A DNA stretch of 36,959 nucleotides from a virus. Every line of letters begins with the position of its first letter. Positions within the stretch are counted from its first letter, which is position 1. This document shows positions 7,362-12,822 of this stretch, one piece after another. The stretch spans positions 1 to 36,959 of IMG/VR virus record IMGVR_UViG_3300045973_001487, one strand, 5' to 3'. The notes below the pieces were generated by a model. It was not told where the DNA came from. It saw only the letters and a program-made list of their open reading frames with translations, and searched no databases. Both the position numbers and the translations under genes were made by a program.

Positions 7362-7736
7362 TCAGTCATGACGGCCGTGGCCTCCATGATGCGGGCGAGA
7401 AGCGGACTTGCGCCACCCATTGGCCTGCTTGCCGATGCTGGTGCTTTTCTCGATAGCCTGGGCGTAGGCGCCCAGCGAGATGAGTTGCTTGTCCTTGGCA
7501 AGACGGATGAGCAGTTCTGCAACCTGCAGGCGCTCAAGCAGTTCCATCAAGTGCGGCTCTTTGTCCTGTGCGACATTGGCGCGAAACACGAGCACGGTGA
7601 TCTCGATGCACTCCATCGCGATCTTCTCACCGATGGTGCGCTTGTAGTCACGGTTCATGTTCTTGACCATGTCAGACGACAAGCCAAGCAGGTCATAGGC
7701 CGCTTTGTAGATGGGCAGGGTGGTATGGGTAGCCAT
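7362..7736 (-). CDS. avd: DGR accessory variability determinant (Avd), four-helix-bundle protein
   Basis: A 124-residue, all-helical protein (TTLPIYKAAYDLLGLSSDMV, then NMNRDYKRTIGEKI and LLERLQVAELLIRLAKD). Length, helical pattern and location between target VR1 and the TR match Avd proteins, which form a basic pentameric barrel that binds the RT and TR RNA and is needed for mutagenic reverse transcription. The C-terminus is Lys/Arg/His-rich (GWRKSASRPHHGGHGRHD), fitting nucleic-acid contact. It begins 18 bases after the upstream target gene. An ATG in the RT frame (7369) overlaps its end, suggesting translational coupling to the RT. Confidence 0.9.
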   Translation of the reverse strand: MATHTTLPIYKAAYDLLGLSSDMVKNMNRDYKRTIGEKIAMECIEITVLVFRANVAQDKEPHLMELLERLQVAELLIRLAKDKQLISLGAYAQAIEKSTSIGKQANGWRKSASRPHHGGHGRHD

Positions 7737-7754
7737 GCTGATTAAATGATCGAA

Positions 7755-8216
7755 TTACTCAATGATCAATCTGCGGACGGCACGAGCGCGGAGCTCGCTG
7801 CACTTGTGGTCGTAGCTCTGGCCGCCGTGGTAGAAGTACTGACACCAGGCGTAGCCGGAAACGGACTCATGATCCTGGCTTGACCAGTACCATTCAGGCT
7901 TGAACTGATCTTTCAGGTTGGCGTAGAGAAGGGATTGTTCGCGGCGGTCAGGGAGTTTGCCTTCCTGTTCGCCGGCCCACTGGACAGCATCATTCCAGTT
8001 GGCGCTTTCGAGTTCGCCGGGCAGGAGCACCAAGTGATAGCTTGGCTGGCCGTCCTGGCCGATGATGAGGCCGGCGTAGTGTTCGCCCGGCTGCAGGGTG
8101 ATGAGCGCCTCGGGGAAGTGATACACCGCCGTGGCATGCTGCGACTTGAACTGCTCGATCAGTTGGCCAATACGATTGTGCTCGGCTTCGATGGCATCAA
8201 GGGTGACTGTGGTCAT
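7755..8216 (-). CDS. DGR target protein 1 (C-type-lectin-fold variable protein)
   Basis: The 153-residue protein has a helical N-terminal extension (1-35) absent from the other two targets, then a DUF1566/Lcl-like CLec core: HLVLLPGELESANWNDAVQW, LPDRREQSLLYANL, WYWSSQDHE. The variable C-terminus is GYAWCQYFYHGGQSYDHKCS followed by ELRARAVRRLIIE. Residues in the NNGNQNNN stretch are diversified and the HK and ELRARAVRRL scaffold is fixed. There is no signal peptide. An AAGGAT site precedes the ATG. The DGR can rewrite its ligand-binding face; the ligand is unknown. Confidence 0.9.
   Translation of the reverse strand: MTTVTLDAIEAEHNRIGQLIEQFKSQHATAVYHFPEALITLQPGEHYAGLIIGQDGQPSYHLVLLPGELESANWNDAVQWAGEQEGKLPDRREQSLLYANLKDQFKPEWYWSSQDHESVSGYAWCQYFYHGGQSYDHKCSELRARAVRRLIIE
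7767..7866 (-). repeat. DGR variable repeat VR1
   Basis: This 100-bp copy aligns without gaps to the TR at an offset of 645. It differs at 13 positions, all template adenines (T on the given strand): TR positions 7153, 7156, 7157, 7166, 7169, 7171, 7177, 7178, 7184, 7187, 7193, 7198 and 7216. The 31 bp next to the gene end are unchanged. Confidence 0.95.
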
Positions 8217-8245
8217 GGTTGATCCTTGGTGAAATGGATAAATTA

Positions 8246-8605
8246 CTAAATGGGCAATCTGCGGACGGCACGAGCGCGGAGCTCGTTGGTCTTGTGGTTG
8301 AGGATCTGGTGGCCGTAGCTGAAGGACTGAAACCAGGCGTAGCCGGAAGCGGAGTGGTGCGTCTCATTGCTCCAGTACCAATCCTTCTTGAGCTGGTCGC
8401 GGTGGTTTGCCCACAGCATGGCTTGCTCGATGCGGGTCGGCAGATCGCCACCGATAGACTTGGCCCATTCCATCTGGGCTTCAAAGTTGGCATCGTCGTT
8501 GTCGCCCGGTAGGAGGATGACGTGGTACAGGTCTCCGGACTTGTCGCCGATGCTTCCGATATAGATTTCGCCCTTTTCAAGCGGCTGGATTTGAAGTTGT
8601 TGCAT
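8246..8605 (-). CDS. DGR target protein 2 (C-type-lectin-fold variable protein)
   Basis: A 119-residue CLec-type protein: IYIGSIGDKSGDLYHVILLP, a helix with EWAKSIGGDLPTRIEQAMLW, WYWSNETHH, then the variable end GYAWFQSFSYGHQILNHKTN and ELRARAVRRLPI. It shares the core layout with targets 1 and 3 but lacks the N-terminal extension of target 1. A strong AAGGAG lies 6 bases before the ATG, and the leader (CAAGGAGCAACC) resembles that of target 1 (CAAGGATCAACC), which suggests gene duplication. There is no secretion signal. Function is inferred only as a diversified binding protein. Confidence 0.9.
   Translation of the reverse strand: MQQLQIQPLEKGEIYIGSIGDKSGDLYHVILLPGDNDDANFEAQMEWAKSIGGDLPTRIEQAMLWANHRDQLKKDWYWSNETHHSASGYAWFQSFSYGHQILNHKTNELRARAVRRLPI
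8255..8353 (-). repeat. DGR variable repeat VR2
   Basis: This 99-bp copy aligns to the TR at an offset of 1133. It has 11 differences, all at template adenines (TR positions 7156, 7168, 7169, 7171, 7178, 7184, 7186, 7192, 7193, 7198 and 7216). The first non-adenine mismatch is at 8354, which marks the upstream end of the repeat. Confidence 0.95.
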
Positions 8606-8627
8606 GGTTGCTCCTTGGGTTAATTGC

Positions 8628-9350
8628 TCAATTCCACGCCGGCTGCGTGTCTTCCAGAAAATCGGCGAGCATACGGGTGGCGCAGGCCGTCAAATTGATC
8701 TCTTTGCCGGCGAATTCGATGTGCAGGGAGCCGTCGATGCTGATCATGGCGAATAGCTTGGGCGGCTTCGCTGAGTCGGTATTGATGAAGATTTCAGGCG
8801 CAACGTGCGTCGGTCCGGCAGCGAATGGACCGGGGAATGGTTCTTCACCTGGCCACTGTATCTTTTCGTCGGAGCCGCCCGAAGCAGGCATTTCGTCCTG
8901 CATCGGGCGCTCGACAACGGCCAGAACCTCGGTAGAGGGCAGTTCTCCCACAACGTGGTTTTCCGATTCCTGGCTGCGGATGATATTGGCCCCTCCGTCC
9001 GCTGGGGTCTGCTTGACGTTGCTCTTCTTTTCGACCTTGGCTTTTGCTTTTGCCATGGCCTCGGTGATCTGTTTTTCTGCCTTTGCGGCCTTTTCTTGCT
9101 TCAGTGCTGGTGCTGCCATGATGGATTCGCCAGCGATCTTGATCAGATGCGCCCGGCCTGCGGGGGTAATCTGCCAGGCGACTTCCTTTGTAAGCGGTTC
9201 CTCGGTCTGCTTGACCTGGCCGGCTTGCTTCATGGAATTGCACGCCCAGCGCATTTTGTTGCGGTCGATCCCGGTCTTGTGCTCGAGGTCATCGTAGGTG
9301 CTGGTGCCCAGGGCGACCAGCGCCTGCAGGATGGTTTTGACTTGGCTCAT
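8628..9350 (-). CDS. Winged-helix-like phage protein, unknown
   Basis: From the ATG at 9350 the protein has 240 residues. The first 75 look like a winged helix (VKTILQALVALGTSTYDDLE, IDRNKMRWACNSMKQAG, WQITPAGRAHL). A Lys/Ala-rich coiled segment follows (QEKAAKAEKQITEAMAKAKA), then a Pro/Gly/Glu-rich linker, and a C-terminal segment (LFAMISIDGSLHIEFAGKEI) that looks like a small beta domain. An open frame extends to 9446 but that extension is not protein-like. It lies between DGR targets 2 and 3 in the same operon. It could be a regulator or a structural adaptor; neither can be shown. Confidence 0.65.
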   Translation of the reverse strand: MSQVKTILQALVALGTSTYDDLEHKTGIDRNKMRWACNSMKQAGQVKQTEEPLTKEVAWQITPAGRAHLIKIAGESIMAAPALKQEKAAKAEKQITEAMAKAKAKVEKKSNVKQTPADGGANIIRSQESENHVVGELPSTEVLAVVERPMQDEMPASGGSDEKIQWPGEEPFPGPFAAGPTHVAPEIFINTDSAKPPKLFAMISIDGSLHIEFAGKEINLTACATRMLADFLEDTQPAWN

Positions 9351-9360
9351 GGTGAATGTC

Positions 9361-9669
9361 TCAGTAAGAGTGGGGAATGACGTTCTGCAGGTCGTGATCA
9401 ATCCAGGTGTCGCGCTCAAGGCTGTGGGCCTGCCGATTGAATGCATGGTCTTTGTGAAGATTGGCGACCATCAGGCGGTGTGTGGCGGCATCAATCTCGA
9501 CATCAAGAGCCGACCGGGCGTCGAGCAGGTTGGAAAGCATCTGTTCGAGATCGGCGACGTGCTGCCTGGCGATGGTCAAGTGGTCACGCTGGGCGTAAAG
9601 CATTGCAAGGCCGAGTGCAGTGATGGCGATAGCCGTCACAAGCAGAACAATAACGATGATGGTGGTCAT
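9361..9669 (-). CDS. Small single-pass membrane protein
   Basis: The 102-residue protein starts with a strong N-terminal transmembrane helix (IIVIVLLVTAIAITALGLAM, about 4-23), followed by a soluble helical region rich in Leu/Ala/Asp that may form a coiled coil (IARQHVADLEQMLSNLLDAR). AAGGAG lies 8 bases before the ATG. It sits within the DGR operon between two target genes. The function is unknown; membrane anchoring is predicted from the sequence. Confidence 0.65.
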   Translation of the reverse strand: MTTIIVIVLLVTAIAITALGLAMLYAQRDHLTIARQHVADLEQMLSNLLDARSALDVEIDAATHRLMVANLHKDHAFNRQAHSLERDTWIDHDLQNVIPHSY

Positions 9670-9683
9670 GGAAACTCCTTGAA

Positions 9684-9890
9684 TTAAGCAGCGGCGGGAA
9701 GGGCTTCAAGGATGGCCAGGTGGCGGTGCTTGACCTTCACGGCGATCTTGAAGAAGCCAGCTGGGACGACTGGCGAGACAACGACCTTGCTGCCGTTGCT
9801 GATCAGGTGCATTCCGGCTGCTTTGGCGACCTGGGCAAGTTCTTCGACGGTGGTGTCGTCGGTGAAGGCGAGGATGGTGGCGGCGATCAT
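9684..9890 (-). CDS. Small phage protein, unknown
   Basis: From the ATG at 9890, which follows TAGGAGGAAAC (an excellent ribosome site), this is a 68-residue alpha/beta protein (ATILAFTDDTTVEELAQVAK, then AGMHLISNGSKVVVSPVVPA). A longer frame to 9932 lacks such a site. It belongs to the leftward DGR operon. No family is recognised. Confidence 0.6.
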   Translation of the reverse strand: MIAATILAFTDDTTVEELAQVAKAAGMHLISNGSKVVVSPVVPAGFFKIAVKVKHRHLAILEALPAAA

Positions 9891-9898
9891 GTTTCCTC

Positions 9899-10081
9899 CT
9901 AGTGGTTGGTCAGCTTGCGCAGCCAGGCGCAAAGCTGGTTTGGGTCGGTGCGATAGCCAAGCTGTATTACCCGGCCAGCAACGCGGCGGCAGACCTTGAA
10001 GCGATCACCGGCTGGGATCACGAAGCAAGTGCTGCCCTGGGTAATTTCACGGGCCTTGGCGAGTGTTTCGGCGGTAGTCAT
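9899..10081 (-). CDS. Small phage protein, unknown
   Basis: A 60-residue protein with MTTAETLAKAREITQGSTCF, a beta-rich middle (VIPAGDRFKVCRRVAGRVIQ) and a short helix CAWLRKL. It lies 24 bases after target 3 and 8 bases before the next gene, in the same direction and within the DGR operon. No function is recognised. Confidence 0.55.
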   Translation of the reverse strand: MTTAETLAKAREITQGSTCFVIPAGDRFKVCRRVAGRVIQLGYRTDPNQLCAWLRKLTNH

Positions 10082-10105
10082 GGCTGGTCAAAAATTACTG
10101 AATGA

Positions 10106-10459
10106 CTAAATGACCAATCTGCGGACGGCACGAGCGCGGAGCTCGTAGTCCTTGTGGTGGTAGTACTGGTGGCCGCTGGTGAAGTACTGATACCAGGCGT
10201 AGCCGGAAGCGGACTCAGTGTTTGACCAATACCAGGAAGGCTCAAACTCTTCTTTAGCAGTGGCGTACATCAGCGCCTCCTCGACGCGGTTCGGGAGATC
10301 GCCGCCTTGCTTGGCGGCCCAGTTCATGGATTTCTTCCAGGTGCCTTGGAAAGTGCCTGGGAGCAGGATGATGTGGGTGGTGGTGCCGTCAGCAGCGACG
10401 ATGCCGCCTATGTAGCGTTCGTCTTCGGCGAGGTCGGGTATGAAGCGGGTGTTGGTCAT
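10106..10459 (-). CDS. DGR target protein 3 (C-type-lectin-fold variable protein)
   Basis: A 117-residue CLec-type protein: ERYIGGIVAADGTTTHIILL, MNWAAKQGGDLPNRVEEALM, WYWSNTES, then the variable end GYAWYQYFTSGHQYYHHKDY and ELRARAVRRLVI. It is the first gene of the leftward operon, directly behind the promoter at 10492-10520, with GGAGG upstream of its ATG. Tyr, His and Ser dominate the diversified sites, a composition common in DGR binding faces. It has no signal peptide or tail-attachment domain, so it is either cytoplasmic or carried by a partner. Confidence 0.9.
   Translation of the reverse strand: MTNTRFIPDLAEDERYIGGIVAADGTTTHIILLPGTFQGTWKKSMNWAAKQGGDLPNRVEEALMYATAKEEFEPSWYWSNTESASGYAWYQYFTSGHQYYHHKDYELRARAVRRLVI
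10115..10214 (-). repeat. DGR variable repeat VR3
   Basis: This 100-bp copy aligns to the TR at an offset of 2993. It has 10 differences, all at template adenines (TR positions 7154, 7157, 7166, 7169, 7172, 7178, 7183, 7186, 7193 and 7216). One extra matching C precedes it at 10114. Confidence 0.95.
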
Positions 10460-10491
10460 GGCGGGTTGCCTCCGTGTTGTTGATGGAGGCG

Positions 10492-10520
10492 ATTACACAC
10501 CATGTTTAACTACAAGTCAA
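10492..10520 (-). promoter_or_regulatory. Strong sigma70-type promoter of the leftward DGR/int operon
   Basis: On the minus strand TTGACT (10520-10515) and TGTAAT (10497-10492) are separated by exactly 17 bases. Transcription would start near 10485 and enter target 3 at 10459. No other comparably good promoter was noticed between here and the integrase, so this may be the equivalent of a phage early left promoter. Confidence 0.75.
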
Positions 10521-10529
10521 CATGGTGTG
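10496..10529. promoter_or_regulatory. Operator-like inverted repeat over the leftward promoter
   Basis: CACACCATGTT (10496-10506) and AACATGGTGTG (10519-10529) are perfect 11-bp inverted arms with a 12-bp spacer. The repeat covers the space between the -35 and -10 boxes and touches both. A repressor dimer or pair bound here would block the promoter; CI or Cro encoded nearby are the obvious candidates. Confidence 0.7.
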
Positions 10530-10540
10530 AATTTATGAGC

Positions 10541-10562
10541 AAAAAAAACCGCCAACCGGCGG
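10541..10562 (-). terminator. Rho-independent terminator after the repressor/moron transcript
   Basis: CCGCC (10549-10553) and GGCGG (10558-10562) pair around AACC. On the minus strand the stem is followed by eight T residues. It separates the cI-moron transcript from the DGR promoter. Confidence 0.85.
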
Positions 10563-10579
10563 CGACTTTGCTTTTAACT

Positions 10580-11104
10580 TTATATGTCCTTTGCTTTTTC
10601 ATGTCTTTGTTTAGCGAAATCTGAAAGAGCTTCGCTGCTTGTTATAGACAACACGCCTTTGCTGATGGATGAACTGTACTTTTCAACGGAAAGAACTTCA
10701 TATTTCGTTGATGCAGAACAGGTTTCATTGATGAATTTTGCTGAAAATCTGTTCTCGACCAACGATTTGGTGCATTTTAATGACCTATATTTGCTTGATA
10801 TTGCCGTTTTTATATCATCAAAATATTCAGAGTCGAATGAAAACAAAATGTGATTAGATTTTTCTTTTTTGTCGAATTTTACAATTGCGCTTTCGATAGT
10901 TTGACCACCTATAGTAATGGGGGAAGATCCAAAACATGAGATAAGTCCTTCGGCATTTGGCCTACATGTATATGCCGATGATATTTTTGAAAACTCTTCT
11001 ATAGTTAATCCTATTCCGTGGCCTTTGATGCTGAAATCATGAGCATGTGACGTGTTCGCAAAGGCAATGAATGGAACAATTGCTATCAGCTTTAGACGAA
11101 TCAT
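10580..11104 (-). CDS. Exported small protein cotranscribed with the repressor (moron)
   Basis: Starting at the ATG at 11104, which overlaps the repressor stop (ATGA), the protein has 174 residues. It has a signal peptide MIRLKLIAIVPFIAFANTSH with likely cleavage after SHA. The mature part has several Cys residues (YTCRP, ISCFG, LKCTK, ETCSA) that could form two disulfides, consistent with a periplasmic protein. The gene is AT-rich compared with the phage backbone, which suggests recent acquisition. Linked to the lysogenic repressor, it should be made in the lysogen, so superinfection exclusion or lysogenic conversion is plausible but unproven. Confidence 0.7.
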   Translation of the reverse strand: MIRLKLIAIVPFIAFANTSHAHDFSIKGHGIGLTIEEFSKISSAYTCRPNAEGLISCFGSSPITIGGQTIESAIVKFDKKEKSNHILFSFDSEYFDDIKTAISSKYRSLKCTKSLVENRFSAKFINETCSASTKYEVLSVEKYSSSISKGVLSITSSEALSDFAKQRHEKAKDI

Positions 11105-11802
11105 TCGTCCTCCCATTTACCAATTATTTTTCCTACAATTGAGAATTTGTCGTAGATCGGTGGGTGGCTATCATTGAGAGGTCGAAGCCAAGACCTTCCG
11201 GCATCCTGGGTAAATACCTTGAATGTGACATCATGACTGCCATCTAGCCTCGCTATAACGCGATCACCATTTGTTGGCATTCGTTGCTCAGGATCGACAA
11301 ATATGATGCATCCATCTGGATAGCTTTTGCCATATCGGCTTGTCATCGAGTCACCTGAAACGCGCAATGCGAAAACGTGTGTCGATTGTTTGATGAAAGG
11401 AAGCCATCGCTCGGCATATCCTGGATCGTATATATCTACGGCTTCTGACCACACACCAGCTTGCACCCATGAAATAAGAGGGACATGGCCCATTACTTCA
11501 CGGGCCGGTTGAACGTTAGATGTGTATTCTGCCGTTTTTGCTGCTTCTATAACATACGACAAAGGTAAGGTTTTACCAATCATCTCGCCTTCGCCTGATT
11601 TAATCCATGATGCATCGCACCCAATGATTCGAGCGCATTCAACTGCTCCCTCAAAAGAAACCCCGCGCGTCCTCCAGTTTCCTATTTTTTGATCGGAAAC
11701 GTCGAAGCCAGCCTCGGTTAGTCCTTTGGCTACCTCTGACTGAGTAGTCCATCCCTTGAGTTGTTTGGCGGCAAGCAGTAGTCGGTCGAAGTCTGGTTTC
11801 AT
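11101..11802 (-). CDS. CI-like phage repressor with S24 self-cleavage domain
   Basis: The 233-residue protein has an N-terminal HTH (QSEVAKGLTEAGFDVSDQKI, then GNWRTRG) and a C-terminal LexA/CI peptidase S24 domain. Visible functional residues are the cleavage site A115-G116 (VQAGVW), Ser152 in SGDSM and Lys195 in DVTFKVF. It should keep the prophage silent and be inactivated by RecA-stimulated self-cleavage after DNA damage. It is divergent from the Cro-like gene, with operators between them. The weak or absent ribosome site matches a nearly leaderless mRNA. Confidence 0.93.
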   Translation of the reverse strand: MKPDFDRLLLAAKQLKGWTTQSEVAKGLTEAGFDVSDQKIGNWRTRGVSFEGAVECARIIGCDASWIKSGEGEMIGKTLPLSYVIEAAKTAEYTSNVQPAREVMGHVPLISWVQAGVWSEAVDIYDPGYAERWLPFIKQSTHVFALRVSGDSMTSRYGKSYPDGCIIFVDPEQRMPTNGDRVIARLDGSHDVTFKVFTQDAGRSWLRPLNDSHPPIYDKFSIVGKIIGKWEDE

Positions 11803-11810
11803 GAACGAAT

Positions 11811-11839
11811 TCTCTATCGTTTAAACGAACTGTTGATAA
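11811..11839 (-). promoter_or_regulatory. Candidate repressor promoter with palindrome
   Basis: On the minus strand TTATCA (11839-11834) and TAGAGA (11816-11811) are 17 bases apart. The start would be about 2 bases before the repressor ATG. The spacer contains the perfect 12-bp palindrome TCGTTTAAACGA (11817-11828), a possible operator. The -10 box is weak, as expected for an activated maintenance promoter. Confidence 0.45.
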
Positions 11840-11848
11840 ACACAGCGT

Positions 11849-11877
11849 TTGACACGACTACACGCGATGTGTAGTAT
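11849..11877 (+). promoter_or_regulatory. Rightward promoter with operator for the Cro-like gene
   Basis: TTGACA (11849-11854) and TAGTAT (11872-11877) have 17-bp spacing. The expected start at about 11884 is one base before the ATG at 11885, so the mRNA may be leaderless. The spacer holds the inverted repeat ACTACAC-GCGAT-GTGTAGT (11857-11875), a good operator candidate for CI and Cro. Confidence 0.75.
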
Positions 11878-11884
11878 CGATCTC

Positions 11885-12229
11885 ATGAACTGTTTTGACC
11901 TATCAATCCGCAAAGCTGGTGGATCTTCAACGCTAGCAAAATTGCTCGATGTATCTCCTCAAGTCATATCTAACTGGAGATCTCGGGGAGTTCCTGTCGA
12001 ACGTTGCATTGAGATAGAGCGTGCCACCGGTGGTGTCGTCCGATGCGAAGACCTGCGACCAGACGTCGACTGGGCCTACCTGCGTGGAACGAACGTAATC
12101 GCTGAAAGAGGCGAATCGATCAGTAACATCCCGCACATCGAATGCTGCTCCGGAGATCCTCGCCATGGTGAGCGGCGCCGGCCTGAGATGCGCGACAACA
12201 TTGATCGCCGCAAGGATGAGGCGGCTTAA
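11885..12229 (+). CDS. Cro/YdaS-like transcriptional regulator
   Basis: From the ATG at 11885 the protein has 114 residues. Its HTH (AGGSSTLAKLLDVSPQVISN, WRSRGVPVERCIEIE, ATGGVVRCEDLRPD) is the YdaS/Cro type found opposite phage repressors. The end of the conserved domain is DWAYLRG. The longer open frame from 11849 runs through the promoter and is not used. It probably opposes the repressor at the shared operators and favours lytic growth. Confidence 0.88.
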   Translation: MNCFDLSIRKAGGSSTLAKLLDVSPQVISNWRSRGVPVERCIEIERATGGVVRCEDLRPDVDWAYLRGTNVIAERGESISNIPHIECCSGDPRHGERRRPEMRDNIDRRKDEAA

Positions 12230-12254
12230 GTGACCAACGATTATCTCCCCCGCA

Positions 12255-12272
12255 GTGCTTCGGCACTTTTTG
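12255..12272 (+). terminator. Terminator after the Cro-like gene
   Basis: AGTGC-TTCG-GCACT (12255-12268) is a tetraloop hairpin followed by a run of T. It lies 25 bases past the stop codon. Confidence 0.8.
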
Positions 12273-12273
12273 G

Positions 12274-12313
12274 CGACCAGCTCTGCCATTTGGCATCTGG
12301 TCGCTTTTTTTTC
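12274..12313 (+). terminator. Second, nested terminator
   Basis: GCGACCAG (12274-12281) pairs with CTGGTCGC (12298-12305), with an inner TGCCA/TGGCA hairpin, and is followed by eight T residues. Together with the hairpin just upstream it forms a tandem block to rightward transcription, like tR1 in lambda. Confidence 0.85.
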
Positions 12314-12417
12314 GGGAATTCGTTTCATGGCTGATCTCTCTTTGATGTTGATTCAGTCTATTTTTTTTGGCGGTTTATGCCACTCAACCGCTCTCAACAA
12401 TGTTGCGAGGAATCACC

Positions 12418-12822
12418 ATGACTAACCAGATCGCTCTACCTGTCAGCGTTCCAGCCGATCAGATAGCCCGCAAGAAAACATTGGGTTCCGCCATTGAGTT
12501 GTGTGCAGAGGCGGCTGGTTTCGATCTCGATAAGACCCTGGCGCTTGAGCTGGGCGTCGATAAAGGCCAATTCAGCCGCTGGCTTTCCGGTCAAGAGGGC
12601 ATCCATTGGGTCAAGTTTGAAAAGCTCATGGATGCCTGCGGAAACGACGCTCCGCTTCTCTGGATGTTGCATCAGCGAGGCTATGAACTTGGGTCGCTGC
12701 ACAAGCGGGAAAGCGATACCGAGCGCCGCCTGCGCGTCGCACAGGAAGAACTAGCTACCGAGCGTGCTGCGCGCTTGGCCGTCGAAGAATCTATGCGCCG
12801 AATCCTGACTGGTGGCAAGTAA
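12418..12822 (+). CDS. CII-like phage regulatory protein
   Basis: From the ATG at 12418, preceded by GCGAGGAAT, the protein has 134 residues. A HTH region (LALELGVDKGQFSRWLSGQE) follows a helical N-terminus, and the C-terminus (RRLRVAQEELATERAARLAV) is a predicted coiled coil that could mediate oligomerisation. Position between cro and the replication gene matches CII-type regulators. Direct function is not shown by the sequence. Confidence 0.75.
   Translation: MTNQIALPVSVPADQIARKKTLGSAIELCAEAAGFDLDKTLALELGVDKGQFSRWLSGQEGIHWVKFEKLMDACGNDAPLLWMLHQRGYELGSLHKRESDTERRLRVAQEELATERAARLAVEESMRRILTGGK

Noticed and set aside
7222-7369. Separate small gene between avd and TR
   Set aside because: The frame has no stop before the RT and no protein-like features of its own, so it is treated as a possible RT leader.
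8628-9446. Longer form of the winged-helix protein starting at 9446
   Set aside because: The additional 32 residues lie over the neighbouring gene's end and look unstructured; the ATG at 9350 starts the domain cleanly.
7122-10214. The TR/VR copies as an ordinary repeat or CRISPR-like array
   Set aside because: Spacing is irregular (645, 488 and 1860 bp), repeats lie in coding 3' ends, and differences occur only at template adenines.
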